Shown here: one piece after another, positions 32,352 to 41,075 of the stretch
Layout of the letters: every line of letters begins with the position of its first letter
Numbering within the stretch: position 1 is the stretch's first letter
Assembly (NCBI GenBank): GCA_002498845.1
Contig: DAJC01000039.1
Coordinates: forward strand, 1-55,344
Length of the DNA: 55,344 nt
Reading direction: 5' to 3'
DNA from: Thermoplasmatales archaeon UBA509
GTDB taxonomy: Archaea; Thermoplasmatota; Thermoplasmata; Thermoplasmatales; Thermoplasmataceae
Notes under the pieces: model-generated
Told to the model about the DNA's origin: nothing
What the model saw: the letters and a program-made list of their open reading frames with translations, nothing else
Databases searched by the model: none
Made by a program: the position numbers and the translations under genes

Positions 32352-34013
32352 ATGAATATAGGAGAACCAGGTTCGATTGGAAATGTCCCCATAAGGAACA
32401 GGATAGTCATGGCGCCCATGATATCCAACCTCGCAGATCCGGACGGCAATACCAATGAAAACCACATTGCGTATCTTGAGGAAAGAGCCAGAGGCGGCAC
32501 AGGCCTCATAATAACAGAATACACATATGTGGACAGCGAAAATTCCCGTGGTTCAAGGAATGAAGCCGGTGTGTACAGCTATGACTTCATACCTAAATTC
32601 AGGAGGCTCACGGAGCGCATCCACATGCATGGAAGCAGGGTGTTCATGCAGCTTGTCCATGCCGGCGGAAAGGCTTTTCTGGACACAAACAGGGAATCCC
32701 CCATGGCTCCATCCGCAGTGGATTATGTGGGATACACTCCAAGGGAAATGACAGTAAATGACATAGATTCGGTAGTGTCATCCTTCATCAGGGCTGCCGG
32801 ATTTGCCAGGAGGGCTAACTTTGACGGAATTGAGCTGCACGGGGCACATGGTTACCTGCTGCAGGAGTTCCTGTCGCCGGCGCTGAACCTCAGGTCAGAC
32901 CGGTATGGCGGATCATTCGAGAACCGCCTCAGGATCGTCCAGGACATAATTGACGGCATCAGGCAGCAGGAAGATATTGCACTTGGCATCAGGCTGAGCC
33001 TCTATGAGGATGATTCGGACGGATACGGGCCTGATTATGGCCTGAAAATTGCTGAATCCCTCAAAGGGATTGACTACGTGCATTTCTCCGCGGGCCGTTT
33101 TGCCCCACCCGGATCTTCGTCATCATTCTACAGCCCCAGAACACACATTCTGGAAAGGTTACCCAGGAAGGCAAACCTGACCACCATGGTGGTTGGGTCC
33201 GTCACCAGCCTGCAGGACGCGCAGAAGGTCCTGGAGAAGGCGGACTTTGTCTCCGTGGGTAGAGCTGAACTGGCTGATCCGTACTTTGCTGAGAAGCTGC
33301 TGAATGCCCCCCATACACTGAGGCCATGCATAAGGTGCAACCAGGCGTGCAGGGACCTGGGTTTTGGCGAAGTCAGGTGCACAGTGAATCCCGATACTGG
33401 CCTGGAATCTGTCAGGAAGCCCGCAATCAGGCTATCAGGTGATATTGCAATAGCCGGAGCCGGTGTCAGCGGCCTTGAGGCGGCCCTTACTGCTGCAAAA
33501 TCCGGCATGAAGGTTACGCTGTATGAAGCCAGTGACAGGATCGGGGGGCAGCTTCTGCAGATCTGGGACAGATGGAAAAAGTTCGAGACCGGAAGGCTTG
33601 TGGATTATTACAGCACGGTTCTGCAGAGGATGGGCGTGGAAATAATAACCGGGGAAAAATTCAGCGGGGACGGCCTCTACTGCCTGCCAGCCACGGTTTA
33701 CCCTGATTTACCGGATCAGGAGGAGATAGTCATAGATTCAAACATATACCGGTACCATGACGACGCCCTGAGGATCAGTGCCAATCATGAGGTCATAATG
33801 ACTGAAAGGAGCCTGTCAAGCCTGGATCGCGTCAGGCAGGCAGCATACAGGGACATAGCAGAGAAAGCGGGAATAAGCATAGTCCGGAAGGCAGAAAGGG
33901 ACCCAGATGTATCAATAATGCAGAGGCACCAGTATGACATACTGCAGGCCATGATGTGGGGCAGGGAATCATTCCTGAAATACGTGGAAGGGAGGTCAAG
34001 CGATTATCTCTAG
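32352..34013 (+). CDS. FadH-like Old-Yellow-Enzyme/Fe-S flavoprotein
   Basis: Encodes 553 residues. The TIM-barrel FMN domain (1-330) carries NRIVMAPM, QLVHAGGKA, FDGIELHGAHGYLLQEFLSP, RSDRYGGSFENRLR and a VGSV/VSVGRAELADPYF phosphate site. CIRCNQACRDLGFGEVRC (about 330-347) is the 4Fe-4S motif, and DIAIAGAGVSGLEAALTAAKSG begins an FAD/NAD-binding domain that is shorter than in FadH (about 670 residues) and lacks the second Rossmann subdomain. These enzymes are 2,4-dienoyl-CoA or enoate reductases. The truncated domain could need another electron donor. Divergent from the SDR gene. Confidence 0.8.
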   Translation: MNIGEPGSIGNVPIRNRIVMAPMISNLADPDGNTNENHIAYLEERARGGTGLIITEYTYVDSENSRGSRNEAGVYSYDFIPKFRRLTERIHMHGSRVFMQLVHAGGKAFLDTNRESPMAPSAVDYVGYTPREMTVNDIDSVVSSFIRAAGFARRANFDGIELHGAHGYLLQEFLSPALNLRSDRYGGSFENRLRIVQDIIDGIRQQEDIALGIRLSLYEDDSDGYGPDYGLKIAESLKGIDYVHFSAGRFAPPGSSSSFYSPRTHILERLPRKANLTTMVVGSVTSLQDAQKVLEKADFVSVGRAELADPYFAEKLLNAPHTLRPCIRCNQACRDLGFGEVRCTVNPDTGLESVRKPAIRLSGDIAIAGAGVSGLEAALTAAKSGMKVTLYEASDRIGGQLLQIWDRWKKFETGRLVDYYSTVLQRMGVEIITGEKFSGDGLYCLPATVYPDLPDQEEIVIDSNIYRYHDDALRISANHEVIMTERSLSSLDRVRQAAYRDIAEKAGISIVRKAERDPDVSIMQRHQYDILQAMMWGRESFLKYVEGRSSDYL

Positions 34014-34085
34014 CATTGTTCCGGATCAGTGTATGCCTTAAATGTTAGAACCGCCTGTTATAAGGAGCAGACAATTCCAGCCCAT

Positions 34086-34868
34086 GTGAAGATCCTTCCC
34101 AGAGAGCACGGGCTCATTGTAACATGGTCTGCAACGGTAATCCTTGGAGTTCTGTATGCATCCCGGTACCATGTGTACGGCCTGATCCTTCTGGCATCAA
34201 TGCTGCCCGGCATAAGCATTTACGATGCAATCCTTTCATCCCTCAGGGAAGCGCGGTCCTCCCAGCAGGGATTCATGGCCAGTCTGGAATCCCGCATGGA
34301 GCCTGCCCAGTGGGGCATACTTGCCCTTGAAGCTGCAGTTCTGGCCTTCGGCATCATTGCGGGATACCTCCCTTTCATGCCGGTGCTCATATTTGCGGCT
34401 ACACTGGCGATGTTTTCATGCACGGAAAGGTTCACGGCTGAAAGGGGCAGCCTTAACAGGGGATCATCAATGGTGGCCATCACATCCCAGTTTCCATTGA
34501 TAAGCAGTGCCCTCACAGGAAGGTTTACCCTGACTGAGGTTGAATATTTCAGCCTGTTCTCCGCCCTGAACATCATCCTTGCCATAGGGGCTACAGCCAT
34601 CATGTCGGCAAGGGCACATCGGGGGGATTTCTTCCGCACATGGTATGCTGTGGAAGTCCCGGTTCTGGCATCCGCAATAATCATTGCTGCAGTTCCAGGC
34701 ATACTTGATCCTCTGCCGGTGATCATCATGGGGACGGTACTGTCAGGCGCGACAGCCGGGCTCCTGCTGATGCGGAAAAGCGGCATAAAAACACTGGGAG
34801 CCTATTCATCATCATGGATACTGGTGACACTGGTGCTCATCACGCTGCTCAGTAAAATCATTCCATGA
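34086..34868 (+). CDS. YwiC-like polytopic membrane protein
   Basis: Encodes 260 residues if the GTG at 34086 is used; a GTG at 34029 is also in frame but less fitting. TTATAA at 34058-34063 sits 23-28 nt upstream of 34086. ILPREHG near the N-terminus is the signature of YwiC-like proteins. Eight or so hydrophobic spans follow. Function of the family is unknown. It follows the FadH-like gene by 72 nt but has its own box A. Confidence 0.65.
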   Translation: MKILPREHGLIVTWSATVILGVLYASRYHVYGLILLASMLPGISIYDAILSSLREARSSQQGFMASLESRMEPAQWGILALEAAVLAFGIIAGYLPFMPVLIFAATLAMFSCTERFTAERGSLNRGSSMVAITSQFPLISSALTGRFTLTEVEYFSLFSALNIILAIGATAIMSARAHRGDFFRTWYAVEVPVLASAIIIAAVPGILDPLPVIIMGTVLSGATAGLLLMRKSGIKTLGAYSSSWILVTLVLITLLSKIIP

Positions 34869-34923
34869 CTGGATGGAAACAGCCAGCACAGACCATCCCA
34901 ATCTTTGTGAAAATGCAGGGAGA

Positions 34924-35661
34924 TTACTGGGAAGAATCCCTGTTCATCCTTCTTTCCATTCGTTCCCTCACCTGGGCGATTTCCTCCTTCTCCTCCGGAG
35001 TGAGCTCAAAGGTTTCAGATATCTTGCCTCCAACGAATTGTGGCGGAATCTCGCCAACCAGGAAAACATCCTCTGTTGCCCTGTAGACAGGGTACCCTGC
35101 CTCTTCCAGCGCTGCAGCATCTATGTCAACAACTGCGGGCGAATCGATATGGAACAGACCGGACACAAAGGCCTGGCGAGCGGTGAGCGACAGGTGTATC
35201 CAGCTCTTGTCGGAGGGGCTGATTCCTGTTTCTCTTATGAACTCAAGCTCCTCGTCAGTGGTCTGGTAATAAAGCTTTGCCGGCACGTCTGTGGGCATAT
35301 CGTCCACATTGATGGGGATGGTGTGGCCATATGCGGCCCTGATCTCTCCGCGGTCGTTTATCTGGTACCTGCCCTTCGGATCGGTCATCACCAGCGCCTC
35401 CACATGGAAGGGCGTGAGCCACCAGAAATTCCTCTTCTGAGCCCTTATAACTGGAATAATGGTGTATATCTTCACCCAGCCGTGGTCATTGAGGCGTATG
35501 CCGTAGTTCTCAGGGAAATGCCTGAGCATTCCTGCAAGTATCCTTCCCACTCCCTCAACCTCGTTCTCATGCATCAGCACCTTTCCCCTTGCACCACAGA
35601 CAGGGCACTGGCTTCCCCTGAAGGGGCCATCCCTCTGGCATACCCTGAGTTCCTCGCCCAT
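34924..35661 (-). CDS. kptA: RNA 2'-phosphotransferase KptA
   Basis: Encodes 245 residues. An N-terminal zinc-ribbon-like segment (VCQRDGPFRGSQCPVCG) is followed by the Tpt1/KptA ADP-ribosyltransferase-like domains: RLNDHGWVKI, YQINDRGEIRAAYGHTI and LFHIDSPAVVDID. It removes a 2'-phosphate from RNA using NAD, giving ADP-ribose-1'',2''-cyclic phosphate. The usual zinc-ligand His in the N-terminal ribbon (CxxHG) is Asp here. It begins 3 nt after the PRPP synthetase gene and probably shares its transcript. Confidence 0.85.
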   Translation of the reverse strand: MGEELRVCQRDGPFRGSQCPVCGARGKVLMHENEVEGVGRILAGMLRHFPENYGIRLNDHGWVKIYTIIPVIRAQKRNFWWLTPFHVEALVMTDPKGRYQINDRGEIRAAYGHTIPINVDDMPTDVPAKLYYQTTDEELEFIRETGISPSDKSWIHLSLTARQAFVSGLFHIDSPAVVDIDAAALEEAGYPVYRATEDVFLVGEIPPQFVGGKISETFELTPEEKEEIAQVRERMERRMNRDSSQ

Positions 35662-35664
35662 TTT

Positions 35665-36516
35665 TCATCTCTCCAGCGATCCGGCAATGGTGCCTGCAAT
35701 TGAAATGGTGCTGTAGGGGCCGTCGATGGTATCGCACACTGCAAGTTCGTCAACTTCAGAGGATATGATCCTGTCGGAATCCCTGGCAAACACACCATGG
35801 ACAGCAGCTACGCTGATTCTTGAGGCACCAGCCTGTCTTAATAGCTTGATGGCCTTAATAATTGTTCCCCCCGTTGAGATGATGTCGTCCACCAGAAGTA
35901 TGGTCCTGCCTGAAAAGTCTATGTCAGGGAGCTTCATCTCAACAGTCTTTGGATCTATGCGCTTCTTGAAAATATATGCTGCCCTCGTACCTATGCTTTC
36001 TGCAAGCTTCTTTGCCCTGTCGTATCCTCCGTCATCCGGGGAAAGAACATAATCAGGGACATGGTTCATGAAATGATCAGTCATTGACCGTTCAGCGCTG
36101 AGGTTCCGGAACGGCTTGCTGGAGAAGCTCAGGGTCTGCTCGTCGTGTATCTCCACGCATATTATCTCATCACTGGAGTTATCCAGAGCCTGGGTAATGA
36201 CCCTGGATGATACGGGCTCCCCGTCCTTGTAGCGCATATGCTGCCTGGCATATCCGAAGTAGGGTATGACTGCAATGACCCGCTTTGCTCCGCCCTCCCT
36301 TGCCGCATTCAGCAGGAGAAGCATCTCCAGGATATCAGAATCCGTGCGTGTATTCCCCAGAACAGCAACATCCATGTTCAGGGTTTCTGAAAGAATCCTG
36401 ACATACATCTCGCCGTCAGGGAACCTCTTTCTTTCAACATCCGACAGGGTTGATCCGGATATTTCTGCCACGGACTTTGCAAGTTTCAGAGACGACGAGG
36501 ATGGCACTATTAACAT
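35665..36516 (-). CDS. prs: ribose-phosphate pyrophosphokinase
   Basis: Encodes 283 residues. VERKRFPDGEMYVRI, VIPYFGYARQHMRY, CVEIHDEQTLSF, the PRPP loop TILLVDDIISTGGTI and LSPDDGGYDRAKK are all conserved. It makes PRPP from ribose-5-phosphate and ATP for purine, pyrimidine, His and NAD synthesis. Box A TAAAAATTTTA on the coding strand lies about 27-37 nt upstream. Archaeal class I type by length. It is followed 3 nt later by kptA and preceded by nnrDE, giving a PRPP/NAD-flavoured neighbourhood. Confidence 0.9.
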   Translation of the reverse strand: MLIVPSSSSLKLAKSVAEISGSTLSDVERKRFPDGEMYVRILSETLNMDVAVLGNTRTDSDILEMLLLLNAAREGGAKRVIAVIPYFGYARQHMRYKDGEPVSSRVITQALDNSSDEIICVEIHDEQTLSFSSKPFRNLSAERSMTDHFMNHVPDYVLSPDDGGYDRAKKLAESIGTRAAYIFKKRIDPKTVEMKLPDIDFSGRTILLVDDIISTGGTIIKAIKLLRQAGASRISVAAVHGVFARDSDRIISSEVDELAVCDTIDGPYSTISIAGTIAGSLER

Positions 36517-36580
36517 GATAATAAAGGCTATTGCAACGGTGTTAAAATTTTTACCATGAAATGCCTGAATCCATCAGGAT

Positions 36581-37966
36581 CTATCCCACGTACTGTATCA
36601 TGAGATCCGGGATTGCGTGAATCATGTCAGTGACGCTGTACCAGAGTGATTTCTGCCTCTGGCAGAAGTCGCCAGCACTCTTGTTGAGGAATGAGGCCAT
36701 GCACGAGGCCCGGAAGGGGTTGGCAGTCCTGGCAGCCAGGCCAGTCACGAGTCCCGCAAGCAGATCGCCGGTTCCGCCCATGGTCATCCTGGGGTTGCCC
36801 CCCTCAGTGAATCTTGTGGCCTTTCCATCGGTGACGGTGTCCACAACGCCCTTCAGGATCACGCAGGATCCTGTGGATCTGGCAAACGCAGCTGCATTTT
36901 CAGCGGTGGGCTCCAGACCTGAGATACGCCGGAATTCCCCGGTATGCGGTGTCATGATGATGCGGCTGCCTGGAGCGGCTTCCCTGATCTGCCTGTGGAA
37001 GTCCAGCCCTTCGGCGTCAAGGACTATTGTGCCCGTGAATCCCTTCACCAGGCCTGTTATGAAGTGAACATCCTGCCCCTTCCCCAGGCCGGATCCTACC
37101 AGTATGGAATCATTGTTCATGACCTCTTCATGGGGTACTTCAAGATCCAGGTTCCTCACAATGATGCCCGGATCGTATGAGGAAATGATTGGATAATTGA
37201 GGCCAGTGGTGTAGATCTTCACCAGATCGGAACCTACGGCCATTGCTCCTCCGGATGCAATAACGGCAGAACCATGGTAGGCCCATCCGCCTATTATGGC
37301 GGCTCTGCCGTTCATGCCCTTGTGGGAGGATTTCTCTGATTTTCTGAAATAGACAAATTCACCGGGGCCGTTATGGGTGAAGACCTTCTCCGGAATGCCT
37401 ATGTCGGCAACAACTATTTTTCCGGAGTTCTCAGGTGTCATGCCGGTCTTGGCATCGGTGAAGGTCACAGTGGCATCCGGCTTCACAGGCATTGATGATC
37501 CCAGTGCAGATGGAATGTCATCGGACACAATGTATGCGCCGGATTCATTGATCTTCCTGATTATGGCGTCATATGGGGGCCGGGGTTCGCCTGAAAAACC
37601 GGATCCGAAGATGGCATCGATGATCACATGGTAGCTGGATGCTTCCTCCATGAAAGACTGCATGTCCATGAACCTGCCCCTGTAATCCCTCATGGCATGG
37701 CGGGAATCCCTGGTCTTCATTCCATATGGCCCGGAGATGGGGAAGAGGCTCACGGTGTTTTTCCCTGAAAGCAGCGTTCCCGCCACAATGCCGTCCCCGC
37801 CATTGTTGCCGTTCCCGGCAACCACCAGGACTTTCTTTCCGTCTCCCTGGGACGCTGAAATATATTCCGCCACCCTGGCTCCAGCGTTATGCATGAGGGT
37901 CCACAGGTCCCCAACAAAGTATTCATAATTCCTGTCCGCCCTGGCAACATCATCGTAGGACATCAT
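36581..37966 (-). CDS. nnr: bifunctional NAD(P)H-hydrate epimerase/ADP-dependent dehydratase
   Basis: Encodes 461 residues from ATG 37966 (ATG ATG; the second is equally possible). The N-terminal epimerase has VLVVAGNGNNGGDGIVAGTLL and IIDAIFGSGFSG; the C-terminal ribokinase-like dehydratase has VLDAEGL, RIIMTPHTGEFRRISG and MGGTGDLLAGLVTGLAAR. It repairs hydrated NAD(P)H formed spontaneously or in acid. No good box A lies upstream; the DNA just beyond is foreign-looking, so its promoter region may have been replaced. Confidence 0.88.
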   Translation of the reverse strand: MMSYDDVARADRNYEYFVGDLWTLMHNAGARVAEYISASQGDGKKVLVVAGNGNNGGDGIVAGTLLSGKNTVSLFPISGPYGMKTRDSRHAMRDYRGRFMDMQSFMEEASSYHVIIDAIFGSGFSGEPRPPYDAIIRKINESGAYIVSDDIPSALGSSMPVKPDATVTFTDAKTGMTPENSGKIVVADIGIPEKVFTHNGPGEFVYFRKSEKSSHKGMNGRAAIIGGWAYHGSAVIASGGAMAVGSDLVKIYTTGLNYPIISSYDPGIIVRNLDLEVPHEEVMNNDSILVGSGLGKGQDVHFITGLVKGFTGTIVLDAEGLDFHRQIREAAPGSRIIMTPHTGEFRRISGLEPTAENAAAFARSTGSCVILKGVVDTVTDGKATRFTEGGNPRMTMGGTGDLLAGLVTGLAARTANPFRASCMASFLNKSAGDFCQRQKSLWYSVTDMIHAIPDLMIQYVG

Positions 37967-37974
37967 AGAATTGC

Positions 37975-38408
37975 ATGCACTATCTGGTACAAACAGTTTG
38001 CCGGTACTTCGGATTTGTTGATTGGGTGGAACCAACCGACGTGTCGACGTACGATGTTGTCGCCTCACAGATCAGTGAAATATGCGTCGGATATTCTCCG
38101 GAACAGGTGTCGGCTTGGGTTCAGCAGACCGAGACAAGTCTACAGGGATATTCACTGAACCCCAGTACGTTCAAGGTTGTTGTTGCCGCGGCCATCGCAC
38201 CCTATATCACTGTTTGACGAGCCCATAACCACGGGCGGTATGTGGGTCGGCATCGCCGCAGCCGAAATGCGAGGTTTATCTCAACGAGGTCATCGGTTGC
38301 CTGAACAGTGGCAATTTCCTGAGTGCAATCATCTACCTGTTCAAATTCGCGGACTGCCTTGAACAGCAGACCGGCGTTTCAAATCTGCGCCACATATTCA
38401 ATATCTGA
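37975..38408 (+). pseudogene. fragmented foreign-looking gene
   Basis: A plus-strand frame opens at ATG 37975 (MHYLVQTVCRYFGFVDW) and runs to a TGA at 38217 with protein-like composition (SEICVGYSPEQVSAWVQQTE); a second segment (CEVYLNEVIGCLNSGNFLSA...LEQQTGVSNLRHIFNI) ends at TGA 38406-38408 in another frame, with GGMWVGIAAAE in a third frame between. Codon use (GTC GAC GTA CGA, GCC GCG GCC ATC GCA) is unlike the neighbouring genes. I do not recognise it. The best reading is a transferred gene carrying two frameshifts; unrelated ORF fragments are the alternative. Confidence 0.4.
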
Positions 38409-38449
38409 CCACAAACCATTTCCTTCTTTTCCGTCGACAGACTAAAACG

Positions 38450-38692
38450 TTACTTGTTTTTGACTGGTATTCCTGGGGTCTCCGGCGTCTTGCGTTGCAT
38501 GTGTATTGGAACTTCGCCTAAAAGTATGTAAAATAAAATCGCCCAAAAAGAAAGTACAATAACAAAAGTCATAAAAATATCAGCAGCTATCAACATCATT
38601 CCTGTTAACACCACAATTACCACTATCAATGTGGCATTAAAGATGCCCATTGTAAACAGAAATACGTTGCGGGCTACTATTTTCCTAGGCAT
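38450..38692 (-). CDS. small two-span membrane protein
   Basis: Encodes 80 residues from ATG 38692. Two hydrophobic helices (about 10-32 and 36-56) are followed by a basic tail (MQRKTPETPGIPVKNK). It starts 4 nt after the stop of a still smaller membrane peptide, suggesting co-translation. No family recognised. Confidence 0.45.
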   Translation of the reverse strand: MPRKIVARNVFLFTMGIFNATLIVVIVVLTGMMLIAADIFMTFVIVLSFWAILFYILLGEVPIHMQRKTPETPGIPVKNK

Positions 38693-38696
38693 GTTC

Positions 38697-38810
38697 TCAG
38701 ACTTCGCCCAACCCAGGTGCACCACGGAATGCCAATGGCAGGATGATTGCCATGGCCACAGGAAGAACATACACCTTGCCTCTATACATTTTTCCCTTTA
38801 GGTTTCTCAT
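38697..38810 (-). CDS. 37-residue membrane peptide
   Basis: ATG 38810 begins a basic N-terminus (MRNLKGKMYRGK) followed by one hydrophobic stretch (VYVLPVAMAIILPLAF) and a short Gly/Pro tail; stop TGA 38697-38699. It is preceded by GGAAGT and an AT-rich box (TATATTAATTGG). It is adjacent to and in the same direction as the next small membrane protein, and may be a subunit of the same complex. Too short to be sure. Confidence 0.35.
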   Translation of the reverse strand: MRNLKGKMYRGKVYVLPVAMAIILPLAFRGAPGLGEV

Positions 38811-39007
38811 GTTTACTTCCAATTAATATACGTTTTTGTGTTTAATAAAAATTGTGTCATGACGTAATCTGTAACATGATCTGATCTAAAACCGTATGAT
38901 ACCTTCGGTCACGTATTCAATATTGGATCCTAACATGCTCTGATGAACAGCTCCCATTAAAATCCTCCATTTGAGCTATTCATCTCTTAATTTCCTTTCA
39001 GTTTCCT

Positions 39008-39840
39008 TTAATTCAGGGATTTCGCCTCTGCCATTGCCCTCTGATTTATACAGTCGTATATCCAGATACTCCGGCATCCTTCATCTCCCAGTCCCTTAAC
39101 AGATCTGCTCACACAGTTCTCACCGAATTTGCGTTTCATTGCAGAGAATATTCTCCCTGTTCCCGGCCATCTCATGCCATGGTTATTCTCCTCGGACCAC
39201 GGCCTGTATCCCTTTTCCCGGTATTCCCTTACGGCTTTCCTGCGGTATTTCGATCCTCTGTTATGATCAGTAGAGGCATTCTTCCTTATTTTGATGACAT
39301 GTCTGGCATTGATTTGATGCATCAGCGTTAACACATCGTTAGTGTCGAAACCACCGTCGCCATAGAATTCTGTCACTTTCACTCCATTCATGACAGCCTC
39401 CCTGACATGTCTCTGTGCAGTCTCAGGCTCTGATGGATCTGTTCCCTCAACATGGGATTCAATGCCAGTGATCCTTTTCGTTTTAACATCTGCAGTTATT
39501 ATGACAACCAGATGCTTTCTCCTCATGGCATCTGGATCCCCGTATTTCGTTATCTTGTAATATCCGGCGTTGTTTGTCTTGAGCCCTGTTCCATGGGTGC
39601 CGATGGATATGCTTTCCAGTCCGGAGATGTAAAGGGCATGGCTTCATGTCATGTATCCTGTGCCATACTGTTGTATCGTCTCCCTAATATGGTATTATGC
39701 CAGGATCAACAAGCGATCTTACCAGCCTTCAAGACCACGGTAATCAGGATAATGGCGCCAGATCATCATGAACGATTCAGGAAAGAGGAATGGGAGTCCC
39801 CCTCTTTCCCATGTTCATTTTTGTACTGTTTCTCACAGTT
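39008..39840 (-). pseudogene. decayed IS transposase (IS5/IS4-like DDE)
   Basis: The downstream half is open from about 39560 to 39008 and carries the transposase core: YYKITKYGDPDA, HLVVIITADVKTKRI, EFYGDGGFDTNDVLTLM (catalytic Asp) and RHVIKIRKNAS, ending in an RPWSEENNHGMRWPGTGRIFSAMKRKFGE region typical of IS5-type enzymes. Upstream the N-terminal part (TGLKTNNAG, and further back RGTPIP and HYPDYRGLEG) is spread across frames with stops, so it is inactive. I did not find clear terminal inverted repeats. Confidence 0.65.
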
Positions 39841-40013
39841 CTGATTCCCACTGATTCCTGAAATGCAGATCAAAGATCATCCTTCCCCTTATTACCAGTT
39901 CTTCGTTGTATTGTTTCCAGTTCCTCCTTTCAGTGTAATGTTTACCCCACTTGACACAATGACTGTAGTACACAGCAGTCGTATATTTATATTGCTGAAT
40001 ATATTATACTTCT

Positions 40014-40319
40014 ATGGAGGGTGCAGTTCTCATAGCTTTCACACTGAGCTATGAGGGAAGGACAAGAGACGAGATATCCAGATTCTATCGTGAACTTTAC
40101 GGATACCAGAGTTATTCACACTACGGAAGATACAGATCAAGGAAATCAGGTTTCCTTGATGGCATAAGGAACATCAGGTATGACAAAGGAATATTCATGA
40201 TACGCATGGAGGATGCGGGAAGGGTTGTTTCATATCTGGAAGAGAAGGGTGCAAAGGTATCAAAATGGGAAGTCATTCCTGGATCAGAGGAGAAGCAGCT
40301 TGAACTGCAGGCTACTTAA
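40014..40319 (+). CDS. conserved archaeal small protein
   Basis: Encodes 101 residues with a leaderless start: box A TTTATATT at about 39984-39992 is 22-30 nt upstream of ATG 40014. The protein is basic and aromatic-rich (YGYQSYSHYGRYRSRKSGFLDG) with a strand-helix end (GIFMIRMEDAGRVVSYLEEKGAKVSKWEV). It resembles a family of archaeal hypothetical proteins of this length; nucleic-acid binding would fit the basic patch but is not shown. Confidence 0.55.
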   Translation: MEGAVLIAFTLSYEGRTRDEISRFYRELYGYQSYSHYGRYRSRKSGFLDGIRNIRYDKGIFMIRMEDAGRVVSYLEEKGAKVSKWEVIPGSEEKQLELQAT

Positions 40320-40345
40320 GTATTTGTTCAACACAGCACGGTACT

Positions 40346-41014
40346 TTACTTTATCAGCTTTCCAGTGGCAATCTTCCACATGTAGAGGTCCAGGATTCCC
40401 GGCTCCAGATTCAGCGATTCCGCCAGGGCCAGGAAGTACTTCTCCATTTCCAGATACCTTGAAGGCGAGGTGATCTTTGCTTCCCGGCCATCCGGGAAGG
40501 CAGAGGATAGCATCCTGATTATGTGCTTGTCCAGGATGGCAAAACGGAAAACACCCACATTCCTCAGGAAATGTGATGCCTCCTTGTACCCTATGCCCTT
40601 GACGTTCTCCACCAGGAATTCCCTTGCCTCCCATGGGTCCATGCTCCTTGCAATGTCCGGAAGCATGTCCATTACTGGTCTGGCTTTAACTATGAAAGAG
40701 CTCCTGAGGTTGTAGAACCTGTACTTCACCTTCTTCAGTTCATCCCTGAGTTTCTCCTCCGGGTAGTTTATGAACCCGTGGTTCCCTATATACAGCTGGG
40801 TCCGGAGCCCCATCTCGGCAGAGGTGTTGGCAGCAAGGATGCAGAAACAGAGTTCCCCAAAGAGATCTTCCGCTGGCTTCTGCCCCATGCTCCTGAATTC
40901 AGCGGCTTTAGCCTGGACTTCCAGCGAGAACGGGGAATTCATCAGATCGGCTATGCCCTCAACAGAGGGCCTGAAATCTGATTCACGGAAAGGCAGGACT
41001 GGGGTTTTCTCCAT
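40346..41014 (-). CDS. ogg2: 8-oxoguanine DNA glycosylase/AP lyase (archaeal Ogg2)
   Basis: Encodes 222 residues. The helix-hairpin-helix ENVKGIGYKEASHFLRNVG supplies the catalytic Lys, and FAILDKHIIRML the catalytic Asp, matching archaeal Ogg2/AGOG-like base-excision repair enzymes. FGELCFCILAANTSAEMG is the N-terminal helix of the fold. It removes 8-oxoguanine and nicks the strand. Box A AATATTTTAACC lies about 23-34 nt upstream. Lying 62 nt after superoxide dismutase on the same strand, it fits a joint role in oxidative stress. Confidence 0.88.
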   Translation of the reverse strand: MEKTPVLPFRESDFRPSVEGIADLMNSPFSLEVQAKAAEFRSMGQKPAEDLFGELCFCILAANTSAEMGLRTQLYIGNHGFINYPEEKLRDELKKVKYRFYNLRSSFIVKARPVMDMLPDIARSMDPWEAREFLVENVKGIGYKEASHFLRNVGVFRFAILDKHIIRMLSSAFPDGREAKITSPSRYLEMEKYFLALAESLNLEPGILDLYMWKIATGKLIK

Positions 41015-41075
41015 TCTGCCTTTGTATCATGAACCGGTTAAAATATTATTGTCTGCGCCTGAACAAAAAAGGGGA

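Noticed and set aside
37975..38217. Complete small gene of 80 residues
   Set aside because: Protein-like sequence continues in other frames to 38408, so this is more likely a broken larger gene.
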